Shown here: positions 21,061 through 31,687 of the stretch, one piece after another | How positions within the stretch are numbered: position 1 is the first letter of the stretch | Layout: each line of letters starts with the position of its first letter | Source: Pigoraptor chileana | Lineage: Eukaryota > Opisthokonta > Filasterea | Length of the DNA: 38,405 nucleotides | NCBI GenBank assembly: GCA_943704495.1 | Contig: CALSCR010004325.1 | Span: forward strand, 2,248 to 40,652 | Direction of reading: 5' to 3' | The notes under the pieces: model-generated | Databases searched by the model: none | What the model saw: the letters and a program-made list of their open reading frames with translations, nothing else | Told to the model about the DNA's origin: nothing | Made by a program: the position numbers and the translations under genes

Positions 21061-21298
21061 AAGAACGGCGCAGCGTGCGATCGTTTCAGTGGAGCGCTGC
21101 TGGGTGGACTGGCGTAAACTGCGACCAAATTTGTGCAAGCGACCGTTTTGGCGCCAACTGCAGCAGTACTTGCACTTGCAAGAACGGCGCAGCGTGCGAT
21201 CGTTTCAGTGGAGCGCTGCTGGGTGGACTGGCGTAAACTGCGACCAAATTTGTGCAAGCGACCGTTTTGGCGCCAACTGCAGCAGTACTTGCACTTGC
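21061..21298 (+). repeat. Perfect 119-bp tandem duplication in RTK-3 EGF repeats
   Basis: Units 21061-21179 and 21180-21298 look identical base for base. Each equals the family's 129-bp EGF unit minus the same 10 nt (between GGAGCG and CTGCTGGG), so the deletion came first and the unit was then copied. A third, undeleted unit follows at 21299. Confidence 0.93.
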
Positions 21299-21784
21299 AA
21301 GAACGGCGCAGCGTGCGATCGTTTCAGTGGAGCGTGCACATGCGCTGCTGGGTGGACTGGCGTAAACTGCGACCAAATTTGTGCAAGTGATCGTTTTGGC
21401 GCCAACTGCAGCAGTACTTGCACTTGCAAGAAAGTGCGACTGGTTGACGGGATCCTGCACGTGCACCGCGGGATGGACTGGCCCAAACTGTGACATTGCT
21501 TGTGAGAGCGATCGATTTGGCGCCAATTGCTCCAAGCCTTGCAACTGCAAGAACGGTGCGGCGTGCGATCGTTTCAGTGGAGCGTGCACATGCGCTGCTG
21601 GGTGGACGGGCGTAAACTGCGACCAAATTTGTGCAAGCGATCGTTTTGGCGCCAACTGTGTGGGGAAGTGCACATGCAAGAACGCAGCAACGGGGACAGA
21701 TTCAATGGTACTTGCACATGCGAGAAAACATCGGGCTTTTACGGACCGTCGTGTTCAAGTGAGTTTTATGCACTCTGCCTGCCT

Positions 21785-21838
21785 CCTTATCCAGTTGCCT
21801 TCCTATCCAGTTGCCTTCCTATCCAGTTGCCTTCCTAT
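21785..21838 (+). repeat. Intronic 17-bp minisatellite
   Basis: Three to four copies of TATCCAGTTGCCTTCC lie in the RTK-3 intron 21759-21885. They are absent from the matching introns of RTK-1 and RTK-4. Confidence 0.85.
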
Positions 21839-21945
21839 ACAATAACTTCGGTTTCTTTTTCTGTTTTTGTTGTCAATGGTTACAGCATGCACATGTAACC
21901 GTGGAGCTTGTGATGATGGCCTTCACGGCAATGGAACTTGCGACT

Positions 21946-21983
21946 TGCAGCGCGTTCCGTCGCGCACCCCGGAGCTGCAGCGC
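21946..21983 (+). repeat. Hairpin-unit-like insertion in an RTK-3 EGF exon
   Basis: The exon is 441 nt against 410 in RTK-4. The extra ~30 nt contain GCGCGTTCCGTCGCGCACC, a near copy of the 35-bp 3'-UTR unit (GCGCG/CGCGC stem, loop TTCCGT). The insertion is bracketed by the direct repeat TGCAGCGC (21946-21953 and 21976-21983), which looks like a target-site duplication. Confidence 0.75.
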
Positions 21984-22947
21984 CCTTCTGGGAATCGAAG
22001 GCCCCAACTGTAACGCAACCTGTGATCGTCTTCCCGGAGAGCAAATGCGGGGCTGTGGCTGCAGTAAATCCTGCATGTGTGAGAACGGCGCCGCATGTAA
22101 TGCATCTACCGGCGAGTGCACATGTGCCTTTGGGTGGACGGGTGTCGTATGTAATGTAATCGTTGCTCCTTCTGTGCCAAAAGTTAACGCCACTGCGGAA
22201 GTGAGCGACTATCGCGTCGGCATTCGACTCAAATGGTCCCACGACGACGTCGGTCCGCGTGCTTGGAGCAACCCCGGATGGCGCTACGAAATCAGTCGAG
22301 CGGGATGCTTCCCCAAGGTGTACCAAGTGAGTTCAGTTTGCGTCAGTCATTACAGTCATTTTCCACTGTGAACGGCCCACCACCATATTATAATGGCTTG
22401 CCAACTCATTGCCCGGCTCCTGTTTTTTTTGAGAATTCTGCAGGTCGGCGATGTGCTCACATTCCTTGACACTGACGTTGTTGTGAACCAAGGATATACG
22501 TACTTTGTGAAGGCTTACAACAGCAGAAATGTGTTCATCAACGAAAGCGGGACAATTTGCTTGAGAAGGCCGAGCCGCCCTCGCCTCCTTATAACGTCTC
22601 GTCCACTCCGAGGCTTAATCCAGACAACAAAGTCGATGATCAAGTTCACTTGGAAAGAGGACACGAGCAGCGGGCCTATCATCAAGACGCTCATCTTTCG
22701 CAGCGACGGTCGCCTCGTCCTGGAGGGAAACATCGCGACAGAGTATAAGGATCGAGACGTCGTATTTGGCAAACCTACATGTACGAAATCATCAGCGTAA
22801 ACCAATACGGAAATTCGACAGCGACACGCTTCAGTGAAACGGCTTCCATTGGTTCAAGTGACGCGGGAGCACCAACAGCCGGAGCATCCTCGTTGAACAA
22901 TGTGGCCGGGTCCAGTAGCTGGCGGTGTCGTGGGTGCCATTGTAGGC

Positions 22948-22992
22948 GCTGCAGGCGGGGGTCCGTCCCCGCACGACGGAATTGCTGCAGGC
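22948..22992 (+). repeat. 36-nt insertion flanked by a 9-bp direct repeat in the RTK-3 TM exon
   Basis: GCTGCAGGC occurs at 22948-22956 and again at 22984-22992. RTK-1, -4 and -5 have only one counterpart. The 27 nt between contain GGGGTCCGTCCCC, a possible stem GGGG/CCCC with loop TCCGT. Its length is a multiple of three, so this change alone does not shift the frame. Confidence 0.8.
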
Positions 22993-24197
22993 ATCGTCTT
23001 TGCTATTCTCTTCGTCCGCAAACGAACGTCGCGCAAGAAGATGGAAGCACTTGCACGTTCAGCTCGATCTGATCGACACCGTCGCGCGACGCCCTGAAAT
23101 CGCCGAAATCGAAATTCCCGGATCGTGCATTCACCTGCGCAATAGGATTGGCGGTGTGTACAGGCGATCTGCCACACTTGTTTGCAACTGCCAAAATGAA
23201 CCCGAATTTCGTACACTGCTCATACTTTCAGTTGTCATTGCATTGCAGATGGAGAATTTGGCGAGGTGTACCTTGCCGATATCACGCCCCGCGGCGGAAG
23301 TGTCGCGGTGATAAAGGCGGCCGTCAAAACGTTCAAGGTGACGTCACTGTCAAGTGCAGACGAAATCCGCTCAGCGCACAGTGCATTCATGGCGGAGATC
23401 GATCTCATGCGGACCATTCCGAACCACCCCAACATCATCGAGCTAATTGGCGTCTGCACACAGGTGGGCGACCGTCCGCTCCATTCAGTCCAATCCGTTC
23501 TGCCTCCACTTTGTCTGTGTCTGTGAATTTCGTTACATATATTGACTTTCACTGACAACCAACATTTTCTTTCACAGAGCGATCCCAACTGTATGGTCCT
23601 CGAATTCGCCGCGCATGGCGATTTGCGTCACTTCCTCAGCGACAGCAAATTCTCTGACTTTACTTCAACGGACCTTCTTTGCTTTTGCATTGGTAAGAAG
23701 CAGTCACGAGCACGACTCAGCTTTGTCCGATTAGAGTGAACAGTATGGACTGGCTGATATGATTTGTATGATGTAAGTTCTGTATGATTCTGTTTCAGCA
23801 ATTGACTATATGTGCTCCCGTTTATTCAGATATTGCGCGTGGAACACCTTGCCAAGTGCGAAATCGTTCATAGGTAAGTGGAATCCAAATAACAGTTTGC
23901 ATGTTTGCACCTCGCCAAATTAAACTAACCCGTGGCGCGCGGCGGAATGCGCTAGGGACCTTGCCGCTCGCAATTGCATGGTCGTTGCCGGGCCCCGTGC
24001 TCCTAATTCAATCGAGAACGGCTGGAAGTTGAGTCCCAAAGCTCAAGTGATCGTGAAAGTGGCGGACATGGGCCTATCGCGTGACACTGGTGCGTCCGGC
24101 GATTATTACGAAAACACGGAGGAAACTGCTTGTCAAATGGTGAGAGCTTGGCGCAACCATGTGCAATAGGAGTATAATTGTCTGTGAGTGTCATTGT

Positions 24198-24275
24198 GCT
24201 GTCTCTGTCTGCGTTTTCTGTCTGCGTTTTCTGTCTGCATTTTCTGTCTGCGTTTTCTATCTGCGTTTTCTGTGT
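24198..24275 (+). repeat. Intronic TCTGTCTGCGTTT minisatellite
   Basis: Five to six imperfect 15-bp copies of TTTTCTGTCTGCG lie in the RTK-3 intron 24140-24304. The matching RTK-1 and RTK-4 introns lack them and are much shorter. Confidence 0.88.
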
Positions 24276-24916
24276 GCTAACACGCGTGCTTGTTAATAAC
24301 CTAGGATGGCGCCCGAATCCCTGGAGAAACGCATTTTCACCCATGCGTCTGACGTGTGGTCTTTTGGTATTGTCATGTGGGAAGTGTTTGCACGCGGAGC
24401 CAAGCCCTATCCTGGACTTGAGAACTATGCTGTATCAAGTAAGTCGGCCAAGTCGCAAGTTGCAATTGCAATGTTGCGTAACAAAACGGACTGATCTGAC
24501 CTGATCCGACTGATCTGACCCATCCAATTTGATTTGCTGATACGCATTTTACAGCCTATCTATCTCAGAACAAGCGAATGGAGCCGCCGAAGGACTGTCC
24601 AAAACTCGTATACGCAGCGATGGAGACTTGTTGGCGAAAGCATGCGGAGACGCGACGGCAGTTCAGTCAACTCATCCTTCAACTGCGAAGAGGAATGGCT
24701 GCGTTATTCGGAACGGAGGGCGGTGGACATGGTGGCGGTGTCGACGGTGCAAATCTGACAGACGGTCTGTCTGGCCGACAGTCGGAAACATACGCGCTGA
24801 CGTTTCCGGAAAGCGCGTATGCAGAGACATTGAAGCCCGAAGAAGAGGGTCTGCACACACTTGAAAATGTGATGTTTCAGAAAGATGGGAGCTCGACAGG
24901 ACATTCTTCGGCATAA

Positions 24917-25020
24917 AGCGCGTACCGCCGCGCACCACGGGGCAAGTCTGAGGCGCGTACCGTCGCGCATCCCGGGACAAGTCTTAAGCGTGTACAGCCG
25001 CGCACCACGGGGCCGTTTGA
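24917..25020 (+). repeat. 35-bp hairpin repeats after the RTK-3 stop codon
   Basis: About three units start one base after the TAA: GCGCGTACCGCCGCGCACCA, GCGCGTACCGTCGCGCATCC and GCGTGTACAGCCGCGCACCA. In each the arms still pair, the last through a U-G wobble. Confidence 0.85.
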
Positions 25021-25109
25021 TTGCGCGAGCAATTCTGACTGGATACGCAAGTCGCCACAATATCATGGACGCGTCAAAGTACTCGTGAGTGCGCGTACCG
25101 TTGAAGGGG

Positions 25110-25626
25110 GTCTGGATTCGGTTTCAACTCAGAGTCTGTCAGCAATCAAACTGCATGACGTAGTTCGCTCAACGGCGATCTCGATTGCCTCAGTTCTGGC
25201 TATTGCGGGGCGGAAAACGCGTTATTTCTTTGTGCATGTTTCAATAAACCATTCAATGATCTGCCGAATATGCCGCGGCCCGGGGCTGGTTCTTGTAATT
25301 CGACAGTGAGTGAAATTGTCCGAGATTACGCAAATGTTTGTGATTGTGATGACCATACGGGGTATTGCCGTCCACTTTCAAGTCTACAGTCGCTATTCAC
25401 TTCCAATCTACACTTTCAGTCTGTTCACTCGCGTTATCTGCATCCTGACTTCGAACGTCAACCCATCCATGTTTTTCACTTTACGGAATGCGCTACGGCG
25501 TCTCTTGCTAGACTGGGTCCAAACTTTGATCTTTTAAACGTAGATTCCAAAAAACGGTTGAGATGCAAAGCTTTGCCGGTGAAACTCTCAATATAATGCC
25601 TAGGATATAACTGAGTCGAATCGGTC
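25110..25626 (+). promoter_or_regulatory. Conserved upstream/intergenic module of RTK-4
   Basis: About 500 bp alignable with 7190-7727 and 32235-32710. It begins in the downstream tail of RTK-3, where AATAAA at 25243-25248 is a possible poly(A) signal, and continues to the RTK-4 ATG. Conserved blocks include CATACGGGGTATTG and, about 90 bp before the ATG, TTTGATCTTTTAAACG, a possible core-promoter element. Which blocks belong to the 3' end of one gene and which to the promoter of the next cannot be decided from sequence. Confidence 0.55.
25243..25248 (+). terminator. Possible poly(A) signal of RTK-3
   Basis: AATAAA 327 bp after the RTK-3 stop, in a block that also carries AATAAA downstream of RTK-4 (32361). 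The copy near 7320 downstream of RTK-1 lacks it. Confidence 0.4.
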
Positions 25627-28600
25627 ATGGAGACGCATGTAGGCCGTCTCGGCGGCATTGTAAGTGTTGTGTAGCACGCAGAGCGACTTGTTGACGACAA
25701 GTGGTCTGATCGAAAGCTTAACGTGGTGCTGTGTTGCATTTTTCGCAGGGCAATCGGCACAGTTATGTGGCCGTGCGTTCATGTGACAATCGGCTGAGTA
25801 CATTGGTCGTCGCGGTGTGCTTGTTGTTGTACCAAACTGAAGGCGTCATTGGGGCGTGTCCCGATACTTGCACGTGCAACGGAGGAGCTGTTCTTTCGTG
25901 CGCGTTTCCGACGGGTACTACCATATTGTAATTAAGTATTAAAAAGTGCCTTTTCATTTGCCGACAGACAGATAGATAAGGTCCGCCCTTATTCAGCGAC
26001 AGTTCGGCTGGATCTGGCTCGCACGAGTGAAATTAGCAAATGAGCATTCGTATGGCAGGCAGTCTGCGTACCATATGACTAACTATGCTGCGTTTAAAAC
26101 ATTTGTAGGGATTGGTCCGGCAAGCAGCTGACGTCCATTGCCAGCGGGCTCTTTGATGGCCTTCCCGGGTTGAAAACACTGTGAGTAAGGCCGCCGAGCG
26201 TTTCGTTGATTTGTATGCCTACGTGCTTGTATCAAACTGTCCGTGTTCTTTAAATAATTGACACATTTCATTTGACTAAGTTAGCGCTGAGGCTGTGAGG
26301 TGGGCGCGTGTTCTTTTGTATATGCATTGACAGCGACTAATTTTCTGCCTTTCATTTGACCAATGCAGTGGGCTCAACTCAAACCAAATTGCGACACTTC
26401 CAAGCGGGATATTCGACAAGGTTACTGCGCTGACTGATCTGTGAGTGGGAGAACAGCGCGATTGTTCTTTTGCGAATGCATTGACAGCGACTGATTTCAC
26501 TCACTCTGCAATTTTATTCGACTAATGCAGTCGGCTTGACTTCAACCAGATTGCGACACTTCCCAGCGGGATATTCGACAAGCTCACTGCGCTGGCTTCT
26601 CTGTGAGTGAGAGAACAGTGCGCGATTGTTCTTTGAAAATGCTTGACAGTGACTGACTTCACTCAGTCTATTTCGTTTGACCAATGCAGTTGGCTCAACT
26701 CAAACCAGATTGCGACACTTCCAAGCAGGATATTCGACAAGCTCACTGCGGTGACTCAGCTGTAAGTGGGAGAACAGTCCGTTTGTTCTATTGCAAATGC
26801 ATTTACAGCGAGTGTTTTCACTCACTCTGCCATTTCATTCGACTATTGCAGTTTGCTTAACTCAAACCAAATTGCGACACTTCCCAGCGGGATATTCGAC
26901 AAGCTCACTGCGCTGACTCATCTGTGAGTGGGAGAACAGCGCGCGAATGTTCTTTTTCGCAAATACATTGACAGGGACTTATTTCACTCACTCTGCCATT
27001 ACATTTGACCAATGCAGTTGGCTCCACACAAACCAAATTGCGACATTTCCAAGCGGGATATTCGACAAGCTCACTGCGTTGACTTATCTGTGAGTGGGAG
27101 AACAGCAATTTTTTTTTGCAAATGCATTGACAGCGACTGATTTCACTCACTCTGCCTTTTCGTTTGACCAATGTAGTTGGCTCAACTCAAACCAGATTGC
27201 GACGCTTTCAAGCGGGATGTTCGACAAGCTCACTGCACTGACTTATCTGTGAGAGAGAACGTGCGTGAATGTTCTTTTGCGAATGCATTTACAGCGACTG
27301 ATTTCACTCACTCTCCATTTCATGTGACCAATGCAGTTGGCTCACCTCAAACCAAATTGCGACACTTCCAAGCGGGATATTCGACAAGCTCACTGCGCTG
27401 ACTCAGCTGTGAGTGGAGAACAGCGCGTGATTGTTTTTTGCAAATGCATTGACAGCGACTGATTTCACCCACTCTGCCATTTGATTTGACTAATGCAGTT
27501 GGCTTGACTCAAACCAAATTGCGACACTTCCAACCGGGACATTCGACAAGCTCACTGCGCTGACTCTGCTGTGAGTGGGAGAACAGCGCGCGATTGTTCT
27601 TTTTGCAAATGCATTGACCGACCGATATCACTCACTCTGCCATTTCATTTGACCAATGCAGTCGGCTTGACTCAAACCAGATTGCGACACTTCCAAGCGG
27701 GATATTCGTCAGGCTTTCCAAGCTTTCGGTATGTTGCCGGTAGTCAGCGTTTAACTGATATCGTTTGTGTGGGGACGATGTACTTCAAAAATTGTTTGTT
27801 CTGATGAATCCGTGAAAATTACCCCAAGCGGCTTCTGTCCCGTTTTATATATATTTAAAACCAGTTTTCTTAATTTGCACGGAATGTTTATTTCGCGTAA
27901 TTGTAGGGAGTGAATTTGGATTCGAATCCCGGTAGTAAGGGGAATCTCTGCACCAACAATGCAAGCTATTGTGTCACGAAAACGTGCTCCAACTGCTTTT
28001 GTGAGGTCGGGTGGACCGGCTCGTCATGCTCTTCAGTGTGCACTTTTGGAACTTTTGGATCGAATTGCGCGATGTCCTGCGGCTGTAATAACGGCGCATC
28101 ATGCGATCGATTCACCGGAGCGTGCACCTGCACTGCTGGATGGAGGGGCGTAAACTGCGATCAAGTCTGTGCAAGCGATCGTTTTGGCGCCAATTGTAGC
28201 AGCACTTGCAATTGCAAGAATGGAGCGGCATGCGATCGATTCACCGGAGCATGCACATGCACGCCAGGGTGGACCGGTCCAAACTGTGACGTTCCGTGCG
28301 CGAGCGAGCGATTCGGGGCCAACTGCAACACCACCTGCGACTGCAAGAATGGTGCGAGTTGCGATCGTTTTATGGGGCTGTGTAATTGCACTACGGGGTG
28401 GTCTGGTGCAAAATGTGATCAGGCGTGTGCAAGCGACCGTTTCGGCGCCAATTGTGCCCAATCTTGCACCTGCAAGAACGGAGCAGCGTGCGATCGATTC
28501 ACCGGCGCGTGCTCGTGCAAGGCTGGATGGACGGGCATTGCATGCGATCAGGCGTGTGCGATTGGACGATACGGAACGAATTGCGCCCTAACGTGTGCAT

Positions 28601-31600
28601 GTGGTGATGGCGGCTGCAACCCATTCAACGGCACCTGCACATGTGCCTCGGGGACGGGCTTTTTTGGATCATCGTGCTCAAGTAAGTCTTTTAGGTGCGG
28701 GCATCATGCCTGCCCTCATAACAAGCCCTCTTGAATGACATTCCACTTTGTTTTGTCATTCAGTGTGCGCGTGCAACAAGGGCGTTTGTAATGACGGCTT
28801 CCGTGGCGACGGCTCTTGCAATTGCACCGCCCTTCTGGGCTTTGGAGGCGCCAGCTGCAATGCATCGTGCGATAGTCTCCCCGGGGTGCCAATGTACGGC
28901 TACGGCTGCAGCACACCCTGCGCGTGCGGGAACGGCGCGGCATGTAATTCATCCACCGGCGAGTGCACATGTACCTTTGGTTGGATGGGTGTTGTATGCA
29001 ATGTGATTATCCCTCCTTCTGCGCCAAAGGTGAACGCGACTGCTGAAGTGAGCAACTATCGCGTCGGCATTCGACTCAGATGGTCCCATGACGACGTCGG
29101 CCCGCGTGCTTGGAGCAACCCCGGATGGCGCTACGAGATCAGTCGAGCGGGATGCTTCCCCAAGGTGTACCAAGTGAGTTTGTGTCCTGTGATTTTCACA
29201 CTGCACACCCCACCATCGTGACTTGCCAACTCATACCCTGCTCTCGTTCTTTTGAAATTCTGCAGGTCGGCGATGTGCTCACATTCCTTGACTTGGACGT
29301 TGTTGTTAACCAAGGATACACGTACTTTGTGAAGGCTTACAACAGCAGAAATGTGTCATCAACGAAAGCGGGACAATTTGCTATTGAAAGCCTTGAGAAG
29401 GCCGAGCTGCCCTCGCCTCCTTATAACGTCTCGTCCACTCCGACGCTTAATCCAGACAACCAAAAGTCGATGATCAAGTTCACTTGGAAAGAGGACACGA
29501 GCAGTGGGCCCATCATCAAGACGCTAATCTTTCGCGACGGTCGCCTCGTCCTGGAGGGTTACACGGCGACAGAGTACTTGGATCGAGACGTCATATTTGG
29601 CAAAATGTACATTTATGAAATCATCAGTGTGAACCAATACGGAAACTCGACGGCGACGCGCTTCAGCGAGACGGCGTCGATTGGTCCAAGTGACGCGGGC
29701 ACACCAACGGCCGGAACGTCCTCGTCGGGCGATGTGGCAGGTCCTGTAGCTGGCGGAGTTGTGGGTGCAATCGTCGGCGCTGCTGGCATCGTCTTTGCTA
29801 TTCTCTTTGTCCGCAAACGAACGTCGCGCAAGAAGATGGAAGCGCTTGCACGTACAGAGCTCGACCTGATTGATACTGTCGTACGACGTCCCGAGATCGC
29901 CGAGATTGAAATCCCCGGATCCTGCATTCATCTGCGCAATCGAATTGGCGGTAAGTTCACTTGTGTTGAAGCGCGCTTTACAAGTAAGAGCACAGTCTGT
30001 GTTTGTAATAAACAGCACCCAACATAAAGATGCATTACTTATGCTCTCTCTTGTTGTCAACTGCATGCCTGGCAGAGGGAGAGTTTGGCGAGGTCTATCT
30101 TGCCGACATCACGCCTCGCGGTGGAAGCGTCGCGGCGATAAAGGCGGCCGTCAAGACGTTCAAGGTGACATCCTTATCAAGCGCAGACGAAATCCGCTCG
30201 GCGCGGAGTGCCTTCATGGCGGAGATCGATCTCATGCGGACCATTCCGAACCACCCCAACATCATTGAGCTAATTGGCGTCTGCACACAGGTGGGGATCG
30301 TGGTCAGAGGCTGGTACGAGGTCAAAATCGGCAATCTCCGTCCAATCCGTCCGCGCCTTCCGCCATGTTGGTGCAATTCCACTAACCGAATGCACTCCTT
30401 GCACAGAGCGATCCCAACTGCATGGTCCTCGAATTCGCCGCGCATGGCGATCTACGTCATTTCCTCAGCGACAGCAAAGTTTCCGACTTTACCTCAACCG
30501 ATCTTCTTTGCTTTTGCATTGGTAAGCAGCCCAAAAGTCATGTGCACGAGTCAGCTTTGTCTGCGATTAGCATGAACATATGGACTGTCTGATGTGTGAA
30601 CAGCATGGATGTCGGTCTGATATGATGTAAGTTTTGAACGATTCTGTCTCGGCTATCGACTATGTGTGCTCCCGTTTTTTCAGATATTGCGCGCGGAATG
30701 GAACACCTTGCCAAGTGCGAAATCGTTCACAGGTAAGTGGACCATATGGCAGTTTTCATATTTGCACCTCGCCAAATTAAACTAACCCGTGGCGCGCGGC
30801 GGAACGCGCTAGGGACCTTGCCGCTCGCAATTGCATGGTCGTTGCCGGGCCCCGTGCTCCTAATTCAATCGAGAACGGCTGGAAGTTAAGTGCAAAAGCA
30901 CAAGTGATCGTCAAAGTGGCGGACATGGGCCTATCGCGCGACACTGGTGCATCCAGCGACTATTATGTGGCCAAAACACGGAGGAAACTGCCTGTCAAAT
31001 GGTGAGTGTCATCGTGCAACCCCATCCGTCTGAGCAATGTATTATGTGTGCTAACTTGACCTTGACTTGTTAATAACCCAGGATGGCGCCCGAATCACTT
31101 GAGAAACGCATTTTCACCCATGCATCGGACGTGTGGTCTTTCGGTATTGTCATGTGGGAAGTGTTTGCACGCGGAGCCAAGCCCTACCCCGGACTCGAGA
31201 ACTATGCCGTATCGAGTAAGTCGGCTCGCCAAGTCGCATTGCATCACAAATCTGGTCCATATCTGACTCATATCTGACTCCACTGGCCCATATCTGGCTG
31301 ATTACACATTTTGCAGCCTATCTATCTCAGAACAAGCGAATGGAGCCGCCGAAGGACTGTCCAAAACTCGTATACGCGGCGATGGAGACGTGTTGGCGAA
31401 AGCATGCGGAGACGCGACCGCAGTTCAGTCAACTAGTCCTTCAACTGCGACGAGGGATGGCTGCGTTGTGCGGAACAGAGGGCGGAGGTGGACATGGCGG
31501 CGGTGTCAATTTGGATGGTGCAAATCCGAAAGACGGCATGTCTGATGGACAGTCGGAAATGTATGCGCTGACGGTTCCAGAAAGCGCTTATGCAGAGACA

Positions 31601-31687
31601 TTGAAGCCTGACGAAGAGGGTCTGCACACACTTGAAAATGTGATGTTTCAAAAAGATGGTGGCTCGACAGGACATTCTTCGGCATAA
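25627..31687 (+). CDS. RTK-4: complete LRR-EGF-FN3 receptor tyrosine kinase
   Basis: This is the only complete RTK-1-family gene here. Its 20 exons total 3,870 nt (1,289 aa), all in phase: 25627-25659 ([11 protein letters not shown]), 25749-25927 (signal-anchor-like [17 protein letters not shown], then LRR N-cap [15 protein letters not shown]), first LRR 26109-26180, eight LRR cassettes, LRR end 27662-27728, EGF 27907-28681 and 28764-29173, FN3/TM 29266-29950, kinase 30076-30290, 30407-30521, 30684-30732, 30813-31001, 31082-31215, 31317-31687. The ATG is chosen because RTK-5 has the same small exon before the same GGCATT|GTAAGT donor. The kinase has GEGEFGEV, HRDLAARN, DMG and WMAPES. The second donor is GTAATT, weaker than GTAAGT in RTK-5. 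It should be a cell-surface receptor; its ligand is unknown. Confidence 0.9.
26109..27728 (+). repeat. LRR exon-cassette array of RTK-4
   Basis: The first LRR exon 26109-26180 ([19 protein letters not shown]) is distinct. Then come eight 72-nt cassettes at 26369-26440, 26531-26602, 26690-26761, 26852-26923, 27018-27089, 27177-27248, 27337-27408 and 27499-27570, and the 67-nt end exon 27662-27728. Starts are 159-166 bp apart. The variable pair around the second Leu reads G/N, R/D, W/N, L/N, W/H, W/N, W/T, W/D, R/D. The introns share an array-specific form (GCATTGACAGCGACTG, acceptor GACCAATGCAG) not used in the RTK-5 array, pointing to homogenisation inside each array. One acceptor is TGTAG (27176). 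Confidence 0.93.
26268..26312 (+). repeat. Collapsed LRR cassette in RTK-4
   Basis: Between the first and second LRR exons, TTTGACTAA is followed almost at once by GCGCTGAGGCTGTGAGG. These are the intron end and the exon end/donor of a cassette whose middle is deleted. No usable LRR remains. Confidence 0.55.
27907..29173 (+). other. EGF-repeat exons of RTK-4
   Basis: Exons 27907-28681 and 28764-29173 (intron 28682-28763, phase 1). Five EGF modules of the ASDRFGANC type are followed by two divergent ones ([14 protein letters not shown]... and [14 protein letters not shown]...), then the start of FN3-1 ([19 protein letters not shown]). There is one module fewer than in RTK-1. Repeat units are more diverged from each other than those in RTK-5. 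Confidence 0.9.
29266..31687 (+). other. FN3/TM, kinase and tail of RTK-4
   Basis: The FN3/TM exon 29266-29950 has the same 685-nt length as in RTK-1 and nearly the same TM wording ([21 protein letters not shown]). Kinase exons match RTK-1 exactly in length (215, 115, 49, 189, 134, 371 nt). DMG replaces DFG. The GC-rich hairpin acceptor is present before HRD. The tail keeps YALT and YAET and ends GHSSA. The kinase N-lobe reads [12 protein letters not shown], where RTK-1 has [12 protein letters not shown]. Confidence 0.9.

Larger units (their letters stand above)
20446..24916 (+). pseudogene. RTK-3: 5'-truncated, frameshifted RTK-1-family pseudogene
   Basis: It retains the LRR end exon 20446-20512, EGF about 20753-21758 and 21886-22326, FN3/TM 22444-23153, kinase 23249-23463, 23578-23692, 23830-23873, 23956-24139, 24305-24438, 24555-24916, but no promoter, signal-peptide or LRR cassettes. 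Compared with RTK-1 and RTK-4 it has: a junction frameshift at the start of the EGF exon; TGG to TAG at 20986-20988; two 10-nt EGF deletions; a ~30-nt insertion near 21950; frame changes near 22530, 22560, 22775 and 22910; a 36-nt insertion at 22957-22992; a 2-nt loss near 23065; and 5-nt losses in the exons of 23830-23873 and 23956-24139. The other kinase exons keep exact lengths. It is non-functional as a receptor, although the splice sites look intact and an RNA could be made. Confidence 0.92.
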
